Origin: Marinobacter halodurans
GTDB taxonomy: Bacteria; Pseudomonadota; Gammaproteobacteria; Pseudomonadales; Oleiphilaceae
Direction of reading: 5' to 3'
Assembly (NCBI RefSeq): GCF_004327985.1
Contig: NZ_SJDL01000002.1
Location: forward strand, 1 to 64,000
Length of the DNA: 64,000 nt
Shown here: in pieces, positions 1-7,833 of the stretch
Layout of the letters: every line of letters begins with the position of its first letter
How positions within the stretch are numbered: the stretch's first letter is position 1
Notes under the pieces: generated by a model
Seen by the model: only the letters and a program-made list of their open reading frames with translations
The model's database searches: none
What the model was told of the DNA's origin: nothing
Program-made: the position numbers and the translations under genes

Positions 1-3000
1 CACCACCAACCGCGGTCAGGTTGCCAATGTGATCGGCATTGACCGTCAGGTTGCTACCGCTCGTGGCATCCAGCTGGGACACCTCCGGGACCGTCAGCTC
101 CAGGGTCGCATTGTCCACCACCAGCTTCGGCACACTGGCGACATCCAGTTTCACTCGCGCGTTGCTGATCCGGATCTCGTCCAGTCCTTCCGGCAGGCTG
201 TCGATCTCCGTCCAGTTGCCATTGCGGTGGCGGTTGTGGATGATCAGAATGCGCTCGCTACTGTCCTTGTCTTCCAGAAGGACCGTCCCGGCACCACCAC
301 TGCGGGTATCGTCATAATATCCATTGCCGTCGGCTGAGGTGACCGAAGCCAGATCGCCGTACAGCGTCGTGTACTGCACGTGCACTCGGCCACCGCCTCC
401 AGCACCGTAATATCCATATCCACCTTTCGCGCCAATGGCGGCCGTTTCCGACACCCGCAACGTGCCCGCATCAATCCAGACCGAGCCGCCCGCGCCCGAG
501 CCATAGTACTGGCCCATACCATGACTGCTGATCTGGCCCGCCAGGTCCAGGACATCCGCCCGGATCTTCAAGACCCCGCCACCGCGGACGGTATCGCTGG
601 AACGGCCCCCATAACCCAGAGTCGCCGGCTCGGCAATCGAGCCATAACCCGCTAACGATGAGCTGTTACTGTAGTTACCGCCTCGTCCTCCGTGACTGCC
701 TCCGACATACCGGGGCTGGCCGTCCGCTAACTGGTAGCCCGCCCCGTTGGCATCCAGTATCCCATCTTCGGCAATGACCAACTCGCCAACATCCAGATCC
801 AGCGTGCCGCCAGTCCCGGCCTCATCCTCATAAGGCGCCAAATGCAGACGACCACCCGATCCGATTTCCAGACGGTCGTAGGTGTAGCTGCCCCCCGGTA
901 TCGTCAGGGTATAGCCTGTGACGTTCAGCGAGTTGGGATCGGCCTGTGGCCGGGTCCAGGCGCCGCTATTGTCGAAGGTGCTGTCCTGGAAGGAATAATC
1001 ATCGACTGCCAGGCTGTAACCGGCTTGTTCCCAGCGGCTGCCATTGCTCAGGGTCAGCGTGTTCACTGTCATTGGCTGGCTTTGGGTCACCGTGCTTCCG
1101 GTCGCCTCGAGTGTCTCGACGTTGCTCGTCGACAAAGACACTGTGCTGCCATCCAGTTGCAGCGACGTGATGATCTCCGCCGTTAACGCCAACTCGCCAC
1201 CGGCGGCGGTCAAGCTGCCGATGTGATCGGCATTGATCGTCAGGTTGCTGCCGCTCGTGGCATCCAGTTGGGACACCTCCGGGACCGTCAGCTCCAGGAT
1301 CGCGTTGTCCACCACCAGCTTCGGCACACTGGGGACATCCAGCTTCACTCGCGCGTTGCTGATCCGGATCTCGTCCAGTCCTTCCGGCAGGCTGTCGATC
1401 TCCGTCCAGTTGCCATTGCGGTGGCGGTTGTGGATGATCAGAATGCGCTCGCTACTGTCCTTGTCTTCCAGAAGGACCGTCCCGGCACCACCACTGCGGG
1501 TATCGTCATAATATCCATTGCCGTCGGCTGAGGTGACCGAAGCCAGATCGCCGTCCAGCGTCGTGTACTGCACGTGCACTCGGCCACCACCACCGCCCGT
1601 CTGACGCCCATACCCACCTTTCGCGCCAATGGCGGCCGTCTCCGACACCCGCAACGTGCCCGCATCGATCCAGACCGAACCGCCGGCGCCCGAGCCATAG
1701 TACTGGCCCACACCGTGACTGCTGATCTGGCCCGCAAGGTCCAGGACATCCGCCCGGATCTTCAGGGCACCGCCACCGCGGACGGTATCGCTGTGTCGGC
1801 CGCCGTAACCCAGAGTGACCGGCTCGGCAATCGAGCCATAACCCGCTAACGATGAGCTGTTACTGTAGTTACCGCCTCGTCCTCCGTGACTGCCTCCGAC
1901 ATACCGGGGCTGGCCGTCCGCTAACTGGTAGCCCGCCCCGTTGGCATCCAGTATCCCATCTTCGGCAATGACCAACTCGCCAACATCCAGATCCAGCGTG
2001 CCGCCAGTCCCGGCCTCATCCTCATAAGGCGCCAAATGCAGACGACCACCCGATCCGATTTCCAGACGGTCGTAGGTGTAGCTGCCCCCCGGTATCGTCA
2101 GGGTATAGCCTGTGACGTTCAGCGAGTTGGGATCGGCCTGTGGCCGGGTCCAGTCGCCGCTGTTGCCGAACGTGCTGTCCTGGAAGGAATAGTCGTCCAC
2201 CGTCAGGCTGTAACCGGCCTGCTCCCAGCGGCTGCCATTGCTCAGAGTCAGGGTATTCACCGTCATCGGCTGGCTTTGAGTCACCGTGCTTCCGGTCGCC
2301 TCGAGCGTCTCGACGTTGCTCGTCGACAAAGACGCTGTGCTGCCGTCCAGTTGCAGCGACGTGATGGTCTCCGCCGTTAACGCCAACTCACCACCAACCG
2401 CGGTCAGGTTGCCAATGTGATCGGCATTGACCGTCAGGTTGCTACCGCTCGTGGCATCCAGCTGGGACACCTCCGGGACCGTCAGCTCCAGGGTCGCATT
2501 GTCCACCACCAGCTTTGGCACACTGGCGACATCCAGTTTTACCCGCGCGTTGCTGATCCGGATCTCGTCCAGTCCTTCCGGCAGGCTGTCGATTTCCGTC
2601 CAGTTGCCATTACGATACCGGTTGTGAATGATCAGGATTCGTTCGCCGCTACCCTTGTTTTCCAACAGTACTGTTCCGGCACCACCACTGCGGGTATCGT
2701 TGTAATACCCATTGCCATCGGCTGAGGTGATCGAAGCCAGATTGCCGTCCAGCGCCGTGTACTGCACGTGCACTCGGCCACCACCACCGCCACCACCACC
2801 GCCGCCATAAACTCGTGAGTACCCACCTGTCGCGCCAATCGCGGCCGCCTCCGACACCCGCAGCGTGCCCGCATCGATCCAGACCGAACCGCCGGCCCCC
2901 GAGCCGTAGTACTGACCAATACCATGGCTACTGATCTGACCCGACAGGTCCAGCACATCCGCCCGGATCGTCAAGGCACCGCCACCGCGGACGGTATCGC

Positions 3001-3130
3001 TGTATCGACCGCCGTACCCCAGCGTGGCCGGCTCGGCGATCGAGCCATAACCCGCTAACGATGAGTCGTTGCTGTAGTTGCCCCCTCGCCCTCCGTGGCT
3101 ACCGCCAACATAACGAGGCTGGCCGTCCGC
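1..3130 (-). repeat. 1194-bp tandem repeats inside the giant secreted protein gene
   Basis: Matching sequence recurs at an offset of exactly 1194 bp (398 codons), for example around 29, 1223 and 2417. Read on the coding strand, unit 1 is about 3130-1937, unit 2 about 1936-743, and unit 3 starts at 742 and runs off the edge. The reading frame is kept throughout. Identity is a mosaic: bases 1-240 match 2389-2628 better than 1195-1434, whereas 640-950 match 1834-2144 almost perfectly. The only obvious length difference is in the poly-Gly loop, longest in unit 1 near 2780-2815. Confidence 0.92.
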
Positions 3131-3535
3131 CAAGCCATGGCCGCCGCCCGTCACACTGACTTTCGAGGTACCGTCAACGAGAAAGTCCTCTGCAATGTTT
3201 AAATCTAACCACCCTTGTTCCCCATAACTCCCCTCTGGCAAGGACACATGGCCGCCGTTGACAATGCTCAGGTTCGCAAACGCGTAACTCCCCTGGAGAT
3301 ATAGATGCGCGCCATCAACCTGAATGCTTTTTCCCGTGTATGCCTCATCCCCAGCTGCAATGGTTGTGTCTTCGGAGATCGTGTAGTCGAACGATGTTTC
3401 CGCCTTTGCGCTGGGCACCACGGCGATGGCACAGAGGTGGGCAAGAACAAACACAATTCCGGCTGAATAGTGGCTGGTCCGTTTACAACTGGAGATACGA
3501 GCCACGGCGGCTCTACTACTTTTCGAAAACAACAT
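1..3535 (-). CDS. Giant repeat-containing secreted protein (N-terminal part, runs off left edge)
   Basis: An open minus-strand frame runs without a stop from the ATG at 3535 to base 1, so at least 1178 residues are visible and the C-terminus is outside the window. A basic, hydrophobic N-terminus ending near PSAKAETS looks like a long signal peptide. About 90 unique residues follow, then 398-residue tandem repeats. Each repeat has a Gly-rich block (GGSHGGRGG, a GGGGGRVHV loop, GGAGTVLLE) and a beta-rich Ser/Thr/Asn block (LTVPEVSQLDATSGSNLT), a composition usual for beta-helical adhesins and exoproteins. A GTG at 3559 is also in frame. I chose 3535 because neither start has a strong RBS and the shorter form gives a better signal peptide. 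It lies 39 bp after a transglutaminase-like gene and is probably co-transcribed. No named domain is recognised; adhesin or matrix protein is an inference. Confidence 0.8.
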   Translation of the reverse strand, partial: MLFSKSSRAAVARISSCKRTSHYSAGIVFVLAHLCAIAVVPSAKAETSFDYTISEDTTIAAGDEAYTGKSIQVDGAHLYLQGSYAFANLSIVNGGHVSLPEGSYGEQGWLDLNIAEDFLVDGTSKVSVTGGGHGLADGQPRYVGGSHGGRGGNYSNDSSLAGYGSIAEPATLGYGGRYSDTVRGGGALTIRADVLDLSGQISSHGIGQYYGSGAGGSVWIDAGTLRVSEAAAIGATGGYSRVYGGGGGGGGGGRVHVQYTALDGNLASITSADGNGYYNDTRSGGAGTVLLENKGSGERILIIHNRYRNGNWTEIDSLPEGLDEIRISNARVKLDVASVPKLVVDNATLELTVPEVSQLDATSGSNLTVNADHIGNLTAVGGELALTAETITSLQLDGSTASLSTSNVETLEATGSTVTQSQPMTVNTLTLSNGSRWEQAGYSLTVDDYSFQDSTFGNSGDWTRPQADPNSLNVTGYTLTIPGGSYTYDRLEIGSGGRLHLAPYEDEAGTGGTLDLDVGELVIAEDGILDANGAGYQLADGQPRYVGGSHGGRGGNYSNSSSLAGYGSIAEPVTLGYGGRHSDTVRGGGALKIRADVLDLAGQISSHGVGQYYGSGAGGSVWIDAGTLRVSETAAIGAKGGYGRQTGGGGGRVHVQYTTLDGDLASVTSADGNGYYDDTRSGGAGTVLLEDKDSSERILIIHNRHRNGNWTEIDSLPEGLDEIRISNARVKLDVPSVPKLVVDNAILELTVPEVSQLDATSGSNLTINADHIGSLTAAGGELALTAEIITSLQLDGSTVSLSTSNVETLEATGSTVTQSQPMTVNTLTLSNGSRWEQAGYSLAVDDYSFQDSTFDNSGAWTRPQADPNSLNVTGYTLTIPGGSYTYDRLEIGSGGRLHLAPYEDEAGTGGTLDLDVGELVIAEDGILDANGAGYQLADGQPRYVGGSHGGRGGNYSNSSSLAGYGSIAEPATLGYGGRSSDTVRGGGVLKIRADVLDLAGQISSHGMGQYYGSGAGGSVWIDAGTLRVSETAAIGAKGGYGYYGAGGGGRVHVQYTTLYGDLASVTSADGNGYYDDTRSGGAGTVLLEDKDSSERILIIHNRHRNGNWTEIDSLPEGLDEIRISNARVKLDVASVPKLVVDNATLELTVPEVSQLDATSGSNLTVNADHIGNLTAVGG

Positions 3536-3574
3536 CCTGTCGACGATTCCTTTTTTCACGGCGAGGAAAGCGCT

Positions 3575-4465
3575 CTAGCGCATCACTGCTTTGATTCTTG
3601 AGTCAGAAACACTGAAACGGCGTTTACCCAATAGGTCTTTCCTGGATTCCAAAACAGCAAAAGCCACGTACCGACCTGGGGTGTATAGCGATTTATGATT
3701 GAAAGAATCGGCGGCATACCAGTTGCCGCCATCTTTCAGATACGCCCAGTTGTGCAAATCTTCGGAGCGAAGACGAACGCTATCTGAACTAATGGGAAAC
3801 CCTACTGCTCCAATTACAGGCAACTGCTTTGTCTGAGCCAGGGCTATAAATGCACTCATCATCTCTGTGCAGTCACCTTGAAGATTGGACAAGGCATACA
3901 TCGCCCCGCGATTTTCGGCGTGGTAGCTGGTCTGAGCGATGTGTTCATGCAACCAAGTCTGTGCCGCATCGGCCCATTGAGCACCCTCAGCACCAGGATG
4001 ATTGTTGTCGATTTCGGCAATCACGGTGCGCAAGGTGGGATTATCCATCGGCATCAGGCGACCAGAGATTCCTTTCCCAAAGGTCAGCCCAGGCCTTTGA
4101 TACCGCCAGATCTTCAACTCTGCAGTAACGTTAATAACCCGCTGTCCAAAAGGAGGAATGGCGTCAATTTGAAAGTCTAAGCTGCGATTGCCTGACGCCC
4201 CCTCATCAATGGCGAAGCCTACATTTGACCGAATCGATTCAACTTCCTGGAAAGGCGTACTGCGAATGGGAGCGAAGGCCCTAAAATGAACCTCTTCAAC
4301 TACGGCATTGGAGGTGTTTTTGAGTAAAAAACTGTACCGAATAAGAACGTTGGATGCCTGCACCGAGGTGGCATGACGGTCGCCTGCCCCTTCCTCTATG
4401 AAAAGCGGGAGTACGAAAAGCACCAACATTGGGGCCAACAGTAGAGCCAATCCAATCCGCTTCAC
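3575..4465 (-). CDS. Transglutaminase-like domain exported/membrane protein
   Basis: This 296-residue protein begins with a hydrophobic segment (residues 4-23), so it is exported or membrane-anchored. The C-terminal half has the papain-like transglutaminase core: Cys199 in GDCTEMMSAF, His238 in LHNWAYL and Asp253 in WYAADSF, the expected catalytic triad in order. The middle (30-130) is a beta-rich region without a recognised family. Start is GTG. The gene ends 39 bp before the giant repeat protein, so the pair is likely one transcription unit. Such enzymes cleave or cross-link proteins; acting on the neighbouring repeat protein is an inference from position. It overlaps the weak ORF upstream by 4 bp (GTGA). 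Confidence 0.8.
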   Translation of the reverse strand: MKRIGLALLLAPMLVLFVLPLFIEEGAGDRHATSVQASNVLIRYSFLLKNTSNAVVEEVHFRAFAPIRSTPFQEVESIRSNVGFAIDEGASGNRSLDFQIDAIPPFGQRVINVTAELKIWRYQRPGLTFGKGISGRLMPMDNPTLRTVIAEIDNNHPGAEGAQWADAAQTWLHEHIAQTSYHAENRGAMYALSNLQGDCTEMMSAFIALAQTKQLPVIGAVGFPISSDSVRLRSEDLHNWAYLKDGGNWYAADSFNHKSLYTPGRYVAFAVLESRKDLLGKRRFSVSDSRIKAVMR

Positions 4466-4890
4466 AGGTGCACCATTGCTTTCACAAGCAGATGTCGCCT
4501 AACACCCGCCAGGTTTACATCCTTTCGACCAAGAGGGTCATCCAGCGGTTGCGCATTGCAGCCACAACCAGAAAACACTGCATTGGGATAGTTGAGCGGT
4601 TCGCTGACAAGGGATGCCTGAATCTCAAAATTTGCAGCGCTGAATCGCCTGGAGAAACGAATGTTGTCCGGAACAGCTGTTGAATAATTGGGGGGCCTAA
4701 CAGAACTAAAACACGAAAAGCTTTCTGATCGCTGCTTGGGGCCGGAAGGGACTCTCAGCCGCCTCAAACAGGAACGGTCGGCCCGAAACTGAAGCACCCG
4801 CTCTCCAACCGGCAAAACGGAAGGTAAGGAGAAGAAAGGAATTGTCGTTGCGGCCAACGCTCTTGTTAACCTGCTCCGCCACGTCACCAC
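4462..4890 (-). CDS. Doubtful hypothetical protein upstream of the transglutaminase gene
   Basis: An open frame of 142 codons starting with GTG GTG ends with a GTGA overlap onto the transglutaminase start, an arrangement often seen in translationally coupled genes. The product is Arg- and Ser-rich, has no recognised domain and only a weak hydrophobic N-terminus. Base composition is less GC-rich than in neighbouring genes and there is no strong RBS. It may be only the leader region of the downstream operon. Confidence 0.25.
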   Translation of the reverse strand: MVTWRSRLTRALAATTIPFFSLPSVLPVGERVLQFRADRSCLRRLRVPSGPKQRSESFSCFSSVRPPNYSTAVPDNIRFSRRFSAANFEIQASLVSEPLNYPNAVFSGCGCNAQPLDDPLGRKDVNLAGVRRHLLVKAMVHL

Positions 4891-5260
4891 TGCATACTCC
4901 GATGCTTGGGGCGGGTATAAGGCTTACTCTCCGCCACAGTTCCATTGGAGGGAAGAAATTAACAAACGTTAAGGTTGGCATACACCACTAAACTGTCACA
5001 GATTGTAAAATCTCCAGGTTTTCGGGAACTCCATCTCGTTACTGGGCAAATCGAGACAGGAAAGAAGCACATACATTACCGGCAATAGGGAACCGTCTTC
5101 CGGTAGCAAAGTGCAGTCTCACGAACACGCCTATCAGTCTCCGGAGCACCCGGGGCGGAATTCGGCGCCAAATATTGGAACGCACCACTCACCTCTTACC
5201 CAGAGATCTCTCCGCTACGGTTAAACCTACGAAGGATCTTCCTACCTATCCAATCAGCCA
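4891..5260. other. Intergenic stretch without recognisable gene
   Basis: Relatively AT-rich for this genome. No coding sequence, RNA gene or convincing promoter was recognised. It probably holds the promoter for the transglutaminase/repeat-protein unit on the minus strand. Near 5239 begins a segment (CTACCTATCCAATCAGCC) that recurs at 5549-5566 as part of the tRNA-Ser-associated repeats. Confidence 0.5.
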
Positions 5261-5287
5261 AACCCGGCTCGTGAGCCGGGTCTTTTA
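5261..5287. terminator. Hairpin terminator of outermost tRNA-Ser tail repeat
   Basis: CCCGGCTC-GT-GAGCCGGG hairpin followed on the plus strand by TCTTTT. It directly adjoins the partial tRNA-Ser 3' end at 5289, and its stem almost matches that of the terminator next to the intact tRNA at 5570-5600. The T-run is stronger on the plus strand. Confidence 0.65.
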
Positions 5288-5288
5288 T

Positions 5289-5305
5289 TGGCGGAGAGGG
5301 GGGAG
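5289..5305 (-). repeat. Partial tRNA-Ser 3' end, copy 3
   Basis: TGGCGGAGAGGGGGGAG matches the first 16 bases of the minus-strand tRNA-Ser 3' end (5603 onward) with one A-to-G change, then diverges. The CCA end is kept. It is followed on the minus strand by its own hairpin at 5261-5287. Confidence 0.65.
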
Positions 5306-5393
5306 CCAGGCCTTCATTGCGAACATCGTTCGCAACCTGGCGAACGCCCCCGACCTCTGGGCGGGGGCTGGACGGTCACCGACCGAGCCGCCA

Positions 5394-5420
5394 TAAAAAA
5401 GCCCGGCATTTGCCGGGCTT
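5394..5420 (-). terminator. Terminator of middle tRNA-Ser tail repeat
   Basis: On the minus strand GCCCGGCA-AA-TGCCGGGC is followed by six T, a canonical intrinsic terminator. It lies just downstream of the 19-base tRNA-Ser 3' remnant at 5430-5448. Confidence 0.75.
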
Positions 5421-5429
5421 CCTTAAATT

Positions 5430-5448
5430 TGGCGGAGAGGGAGGGATT
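5430..5448 (-). repeat. Partial tRNA-Ser 3' end, copy 2 (19 bases)
   Basis: TGGCGGAGAGGGAGGGATT is identical to 5603-5621, the last 19 bases (read in reverse) of the intact tRNA-Ser, including CCA. Identity stops exactly inside the T-loop region. Spacing is 173 bp from the intact tRNA and 141 bp from copy 3. Confidence 0.85.
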
Positions 5449-5552
5449 ATTCGGCGCTGCGCGCCTCACCCCTTCGGGGCCGTCGTCGCTTTGCTCCGAC
5501 GTTCCTACGCAGGCTTCGCCTGCTCCGGTCGAACCCGCGAGGGTTCTTCTAC
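5449..5552. other. Chain of five small hairpins between tRNA tail repeats
   Basis: Consecutive short inverted repeats with tiny loops: GGCGC-TGC-GCGCC (5452-5464), CCCC-TTC-GGGG, GTCG...CGAC, GCAGGC-TTC-GCCTGC, and GAACCC-GCGA-GGGTTC. None encodes a credible protein. The density of perfect stems suggests a structured RNA or a repeat-element remnant. Confidence 0.5.
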
Positions 5553-5569
5553 CCACCCAATCAGCCAAT

Positions 5570-5600
5570 AAAAAACCCGGCTCGAAAGCCGGGTTCTTTT
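5570..5600 (-). terminator. Intrinsic terminator of tRNA-Ser
   Basis: On the minus strand AACCCGGCT-TTCG-AGCCGGGTT is followed by a T-run, starting a few bases after the tRNA CCA end. The plus strand also has a TTCTTTT run, so it could act in both directions. Confidence 0.85.
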
Positions 5601-5602
5601 AT

Positions 5603-5693
5603 TGGCGGAGAGGGAGGGATTCGAACCCTCGATACGCTATTAACGTATACACACTTTCCAGGCGTGCGCCTTCAGCCACTCGGCCACCCCTCC
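5603..5693 (-). tRNA. tRNA-Ser (anticodon GGA)
   Basis: The 91-nt gene starts GGAGGGG on the minus strand, has GGCCGAGTGGCTGAAGGC as its D-arm, anticodon GGA (complement of 5657-5659) in loop CTGGAAA, a long class II variable arm (GTATACGTTAATAGCGTATC), the T-loop GGTTCGAATCC and an encoded CCA end with discriminator G. Long variable arm and G73 are both serine identity features. It reads UCC/UCU codons. Two truncated copies of its 3' end lie downstream. Confidence 0.96.
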
Positions 5694-5818
5694 AATAAAC
5701 GGGTTCAGATGGGCTGCCCCGATCTGAGGGCGCAAACTCTAATGGTTTTATTCGGGTTTGGCAACTCCCTTTCGATATTTTCGTGTAAAAACAACAGGGA
5801 GTGCAGTTTTTGACCAAC

Positions 5819-6652
5819 CTACTTCTTGCGCGCCCGATAGATAATCCCCGGCTGGCACTGGACCATTTCGTAGTACTCAGGCAGCCCATTGAGGGATTCC
5901 GACGCCCCCAGGATCAGGTAGCCGCCCGGCACCAAGGCGCTGTGCATGCGGGTCAGGATGTCTTTCTTGAGGTCCGCGGAGAAGTAGATCAGGACGTTGC
6001 GGCAGAACACCAGGTCGAATTTGCCCATGATGTAGCGGTCCAGGAGGTTCAGCTCCTTGAACTCGACCATGTTCTTGATCGCGGGCTTGATCTGCCAGCC
6101 GCCGGACGGCGAGGCCGTGAAGTAGCTGCGCTGGCGCTCCGGCGAGAGGCCACGGCCGATGGCCAGCATTTCATACTCGCCGCGACGGGCCACTTCGAGG
6201 ACGCTGCGGGAAATGTCGGTCGCGACGATACGGACGTCACCCCGCAGGCGCCCCGGCTTCAGCCGGCGGAACTCGTCGATCGCCATGGCGATGGAATACG
6301 GCTCCTGCCCCGTGGAGCAGGCTGCCGACCAGATGCGCAGCGGCTGGCTTCCTTTCTGCTCCGCCAGTTCTGGTAGCAGGCGCTCGTTCAGGATGCGGAA
6401 AGGATGGGTATCGCGGAACCACAACGTCTCGTTGGTGGTCATGGCGTCAATCACCACCTCTCGCAACGGGTCCCGGGGGCGCTGCAACTGCTTGATCAGG
6501 CCGCCAAGGGTGTCAAAACCGTTCTCTTCGAGGATTTTACGAAGGCGGCTTTTGACAAGGTACTGCTTGTTGTCGCCCAGCAAAATGCCGCACGCATCCT
6601 GCAGGAACGCCTTGAATGCCTCGTATTCCTGGGGAGTAATCTCTGATTTCAT
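5819..6652 (-). CDS. cheR: Chemotaxis protein methyltransferase CheR
   Basis: Transfers methyl groups from S-adenosylmethionine to glutamates of chemoreceptors during adaptation. The 277-residue length is typical. The N-terminal helical CheR domain (about 1-80) is followed by the SAM-binding methyltransferase domain, with RIWSAACSTGQEPYSIAM, the NETLWFRD motif, and DLVFCRNVLIYF near residue 215. It lies 37 bp downstream of cheV on the same strand, so both probably share the sigma-28 promoter at 7691-7717. Confidence 0.95.
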   Translation of the reverse strand: MKSEITPQEYEAFKAFLQDACGILLGDNKQYLVKSRLRKILEENGFDTLGGLIKQLQRPRDPLREVVIDAMTTNETLWFRDTHPFRILNERLLPELAEQKGSQPLRIWSAACSTGQEPYSIAMAIDEFRRLKPGRLRGDVRIVATDISRSVLEVARRGEYEMLAIGRGLSPERQRSYFTASPSGGWQIKPAIKNMVEFKELNLLDRYIMGKFDLVFCRNVLIYFSADLKKDILTRMHSALVPGGYLILGASESLNGLPEYYEMVQCQPGIIYRARKK

Positions 6653-6689
6653 GGGCTCTTGCAGCGATTCCGGTCCTTCTCGGTGCGGA

Positions 6690-7622
6690 TCATAACTGAT
6701 CCAGCACTTCCATCACCCGCTCGGCGAGTTCATCAGGGCTGAACTTCGCCATGAAGTCGTCAGCGCCGACTTTCTTCACCATGGCCTTGTTAAACACACC
6801 GCTCAACGACGTGTGCAGCATAATGTACAGCGACTTCAATTGGCTGTTTTCCTTGCAGCGGGTCACCAGGGTGTAGCCATCCATTTCCGGCATTTCCACA
6901 TCGGAAATCATCAGGCACAAGTGGTCACTGATGTCGGAGCCGTCGGCCGTCAGCTCTTTGACGTAGTCCAGGGCCTGTTTGCCGTCGTTACGGGTGACCA
7001 CCGCCAGTCCGATTGCGGTCAGACAGCGTTCGACCTGGCGTCGGGCCACGCTGGAATCGTCCACGACGAGGACTGGACGGGTGGCGGTGCGGTCGGTTTC
7101 GGAACTGCGCCCCACCAGCTCTTCCCCCACTTCTTCCCTCAGCGGTGACACCTCTGAGAGGATCTTCTCGACATCGATGATTTCGATAAGCTGGTCATCA
7201 ATGCGGGCAACGGCGGTCAGGTACACTTCGCGACCGGCCCCTTTCGGCGGCGGGGACACCTCTTCCCAGTTCAGGTTCACGATGCGGTCGACGCTGCCAA
7301 CCAGGAATCCCTGGGTGCGGCGATTGTACTCGGAAATGATGACAAAGCTTTCGGCCAAATCGCTGGCGGGAATTTCCGGCATGCCGATGGCCAGGCTCAG
7401 ATCGATAATCGGGATGGTCTCACCCCTTATATGCGACACTCCCCGGACGACAGAGCGACTGTTCGGGATGGACGACAGCTTCGGGCACTGAAGGACTTCC
7501 TTCACCTTGAATACATTGATCCCGTAAACCTGCCGGCCACGCAAGCGAAACAGAAGCAACTCGAGGCGGTTCTGCCCAACCAGTTGCGTTCGCTGATTCA
7601 CACTATCCAATACGCCTGCCAT
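6690..7622 (-). CDS. cheV: Chemotaxis coupling protein CheV (CheW domain plus receiver)
   Basis: CheV couples chemoreceptors to the CheA kinase through an N-terminal CheW-like domain (about 15-165) and is modulated by a C-terminal response-regulator receiver domain (about 185-310). The receiver starts PVLVVDDSSVARRQVERCL and contains the phospho-acceptor Asp in LMISDVEMPEMDGY. I chose the ATG at 7622 (MAGVLDSVNQRTQLVG, 310 residues), which matches the usual CheV N-terminus. The longest frame would start 57 bp upstream at 7679, almost at the predicted transcription start, which argues against it. cheR follows. Confidence 0.93.
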   Translation of the reverse strand: MAGVLDSVNQRTQLVGQNRLELLLFRLRGRQVYGINVFKVKEVLQCPKLSSIPNSRSVVRGVSHIRGETIPIIDLSLAIGMPEIPASDLAESFVIISEYNRRTQGFLVGSVDRIVNLNWEEVSPPPKGAGREVYLTAVARIDDQLIEIIDVEKILSEVSPLREEVGEELVGRSSETDRTATRPVLVVDDSSVARRQVERCLTAIGLAVVTRNDGKQALDYVKELTADGSDISDHLCLMISDVEMPEMDGYTLVTRCKENSQLKSLYIMLHTSLSGVFNKAMVKKVGADDFMAKFSPDELAERVMEVLDQL

Positions 7623-7690
7623 AACGCTCGTACCTGTCTTTATTATCCGATCCGCGTCCGGAGCAATAGCTCTTGTCAACCATGTCTATC

Positions 7691-7717
7691 AAATCGGCAC
7701 AGTTATTGCGACTTTTA
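7691..7717 (-). promoter_or_regulatory. Sigma-28 (FliA) promoter for cheV-cheR
   Basis: On the minus strand TAAA, a 15-base spacer and GCCGATTT match the sigma-28 consensus TAAA-N15-GCCGATAA at all but the last two bases. It lies about 70 bp upstream of the chosen cheV start, placing cheV and cheR in the late flagellar class. Confidence 0.82.
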
Positions 7718-7833
7718 CCGGAAAGTGCCCGGCATCATCCGCCGGTGACGGAAAGTCGTCAATAGGCCATGGGGGTTGTCGATAGCGACCCTGCCCCCGT
7801 ATTTAACCGTAAGCATAGGTCATACAGTCCAAA

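Noticed and set aside
1-3130. CRISPR array or minisatellite
   Set aside because: The repeat unit is 1194 bp, fully coding and in frame; there are no short direct repeats with unique spacers.
4706-4981. 91-codon minus-strand frame upstream of the transglutaminase gene
   Set aside because: No domain, no convincing RBS, and it conflicts with the equally weak 142-codon frame; not listed as a gene.
5239-5693. Genomic-island attachment sites at tRNA-Ser
   Set aside because: The tRNA 3' copies are only 141-173 bp apart, there is no integrase nearby and each copy has its own hairpin; a tyrT-like repeat array explains this better.
5288-5698. 136-codon plus-strand frame across the tRNA repeats
   Set aside because: It reads through a tRNA gene, terminators and hairpins; no RBS and no domain.
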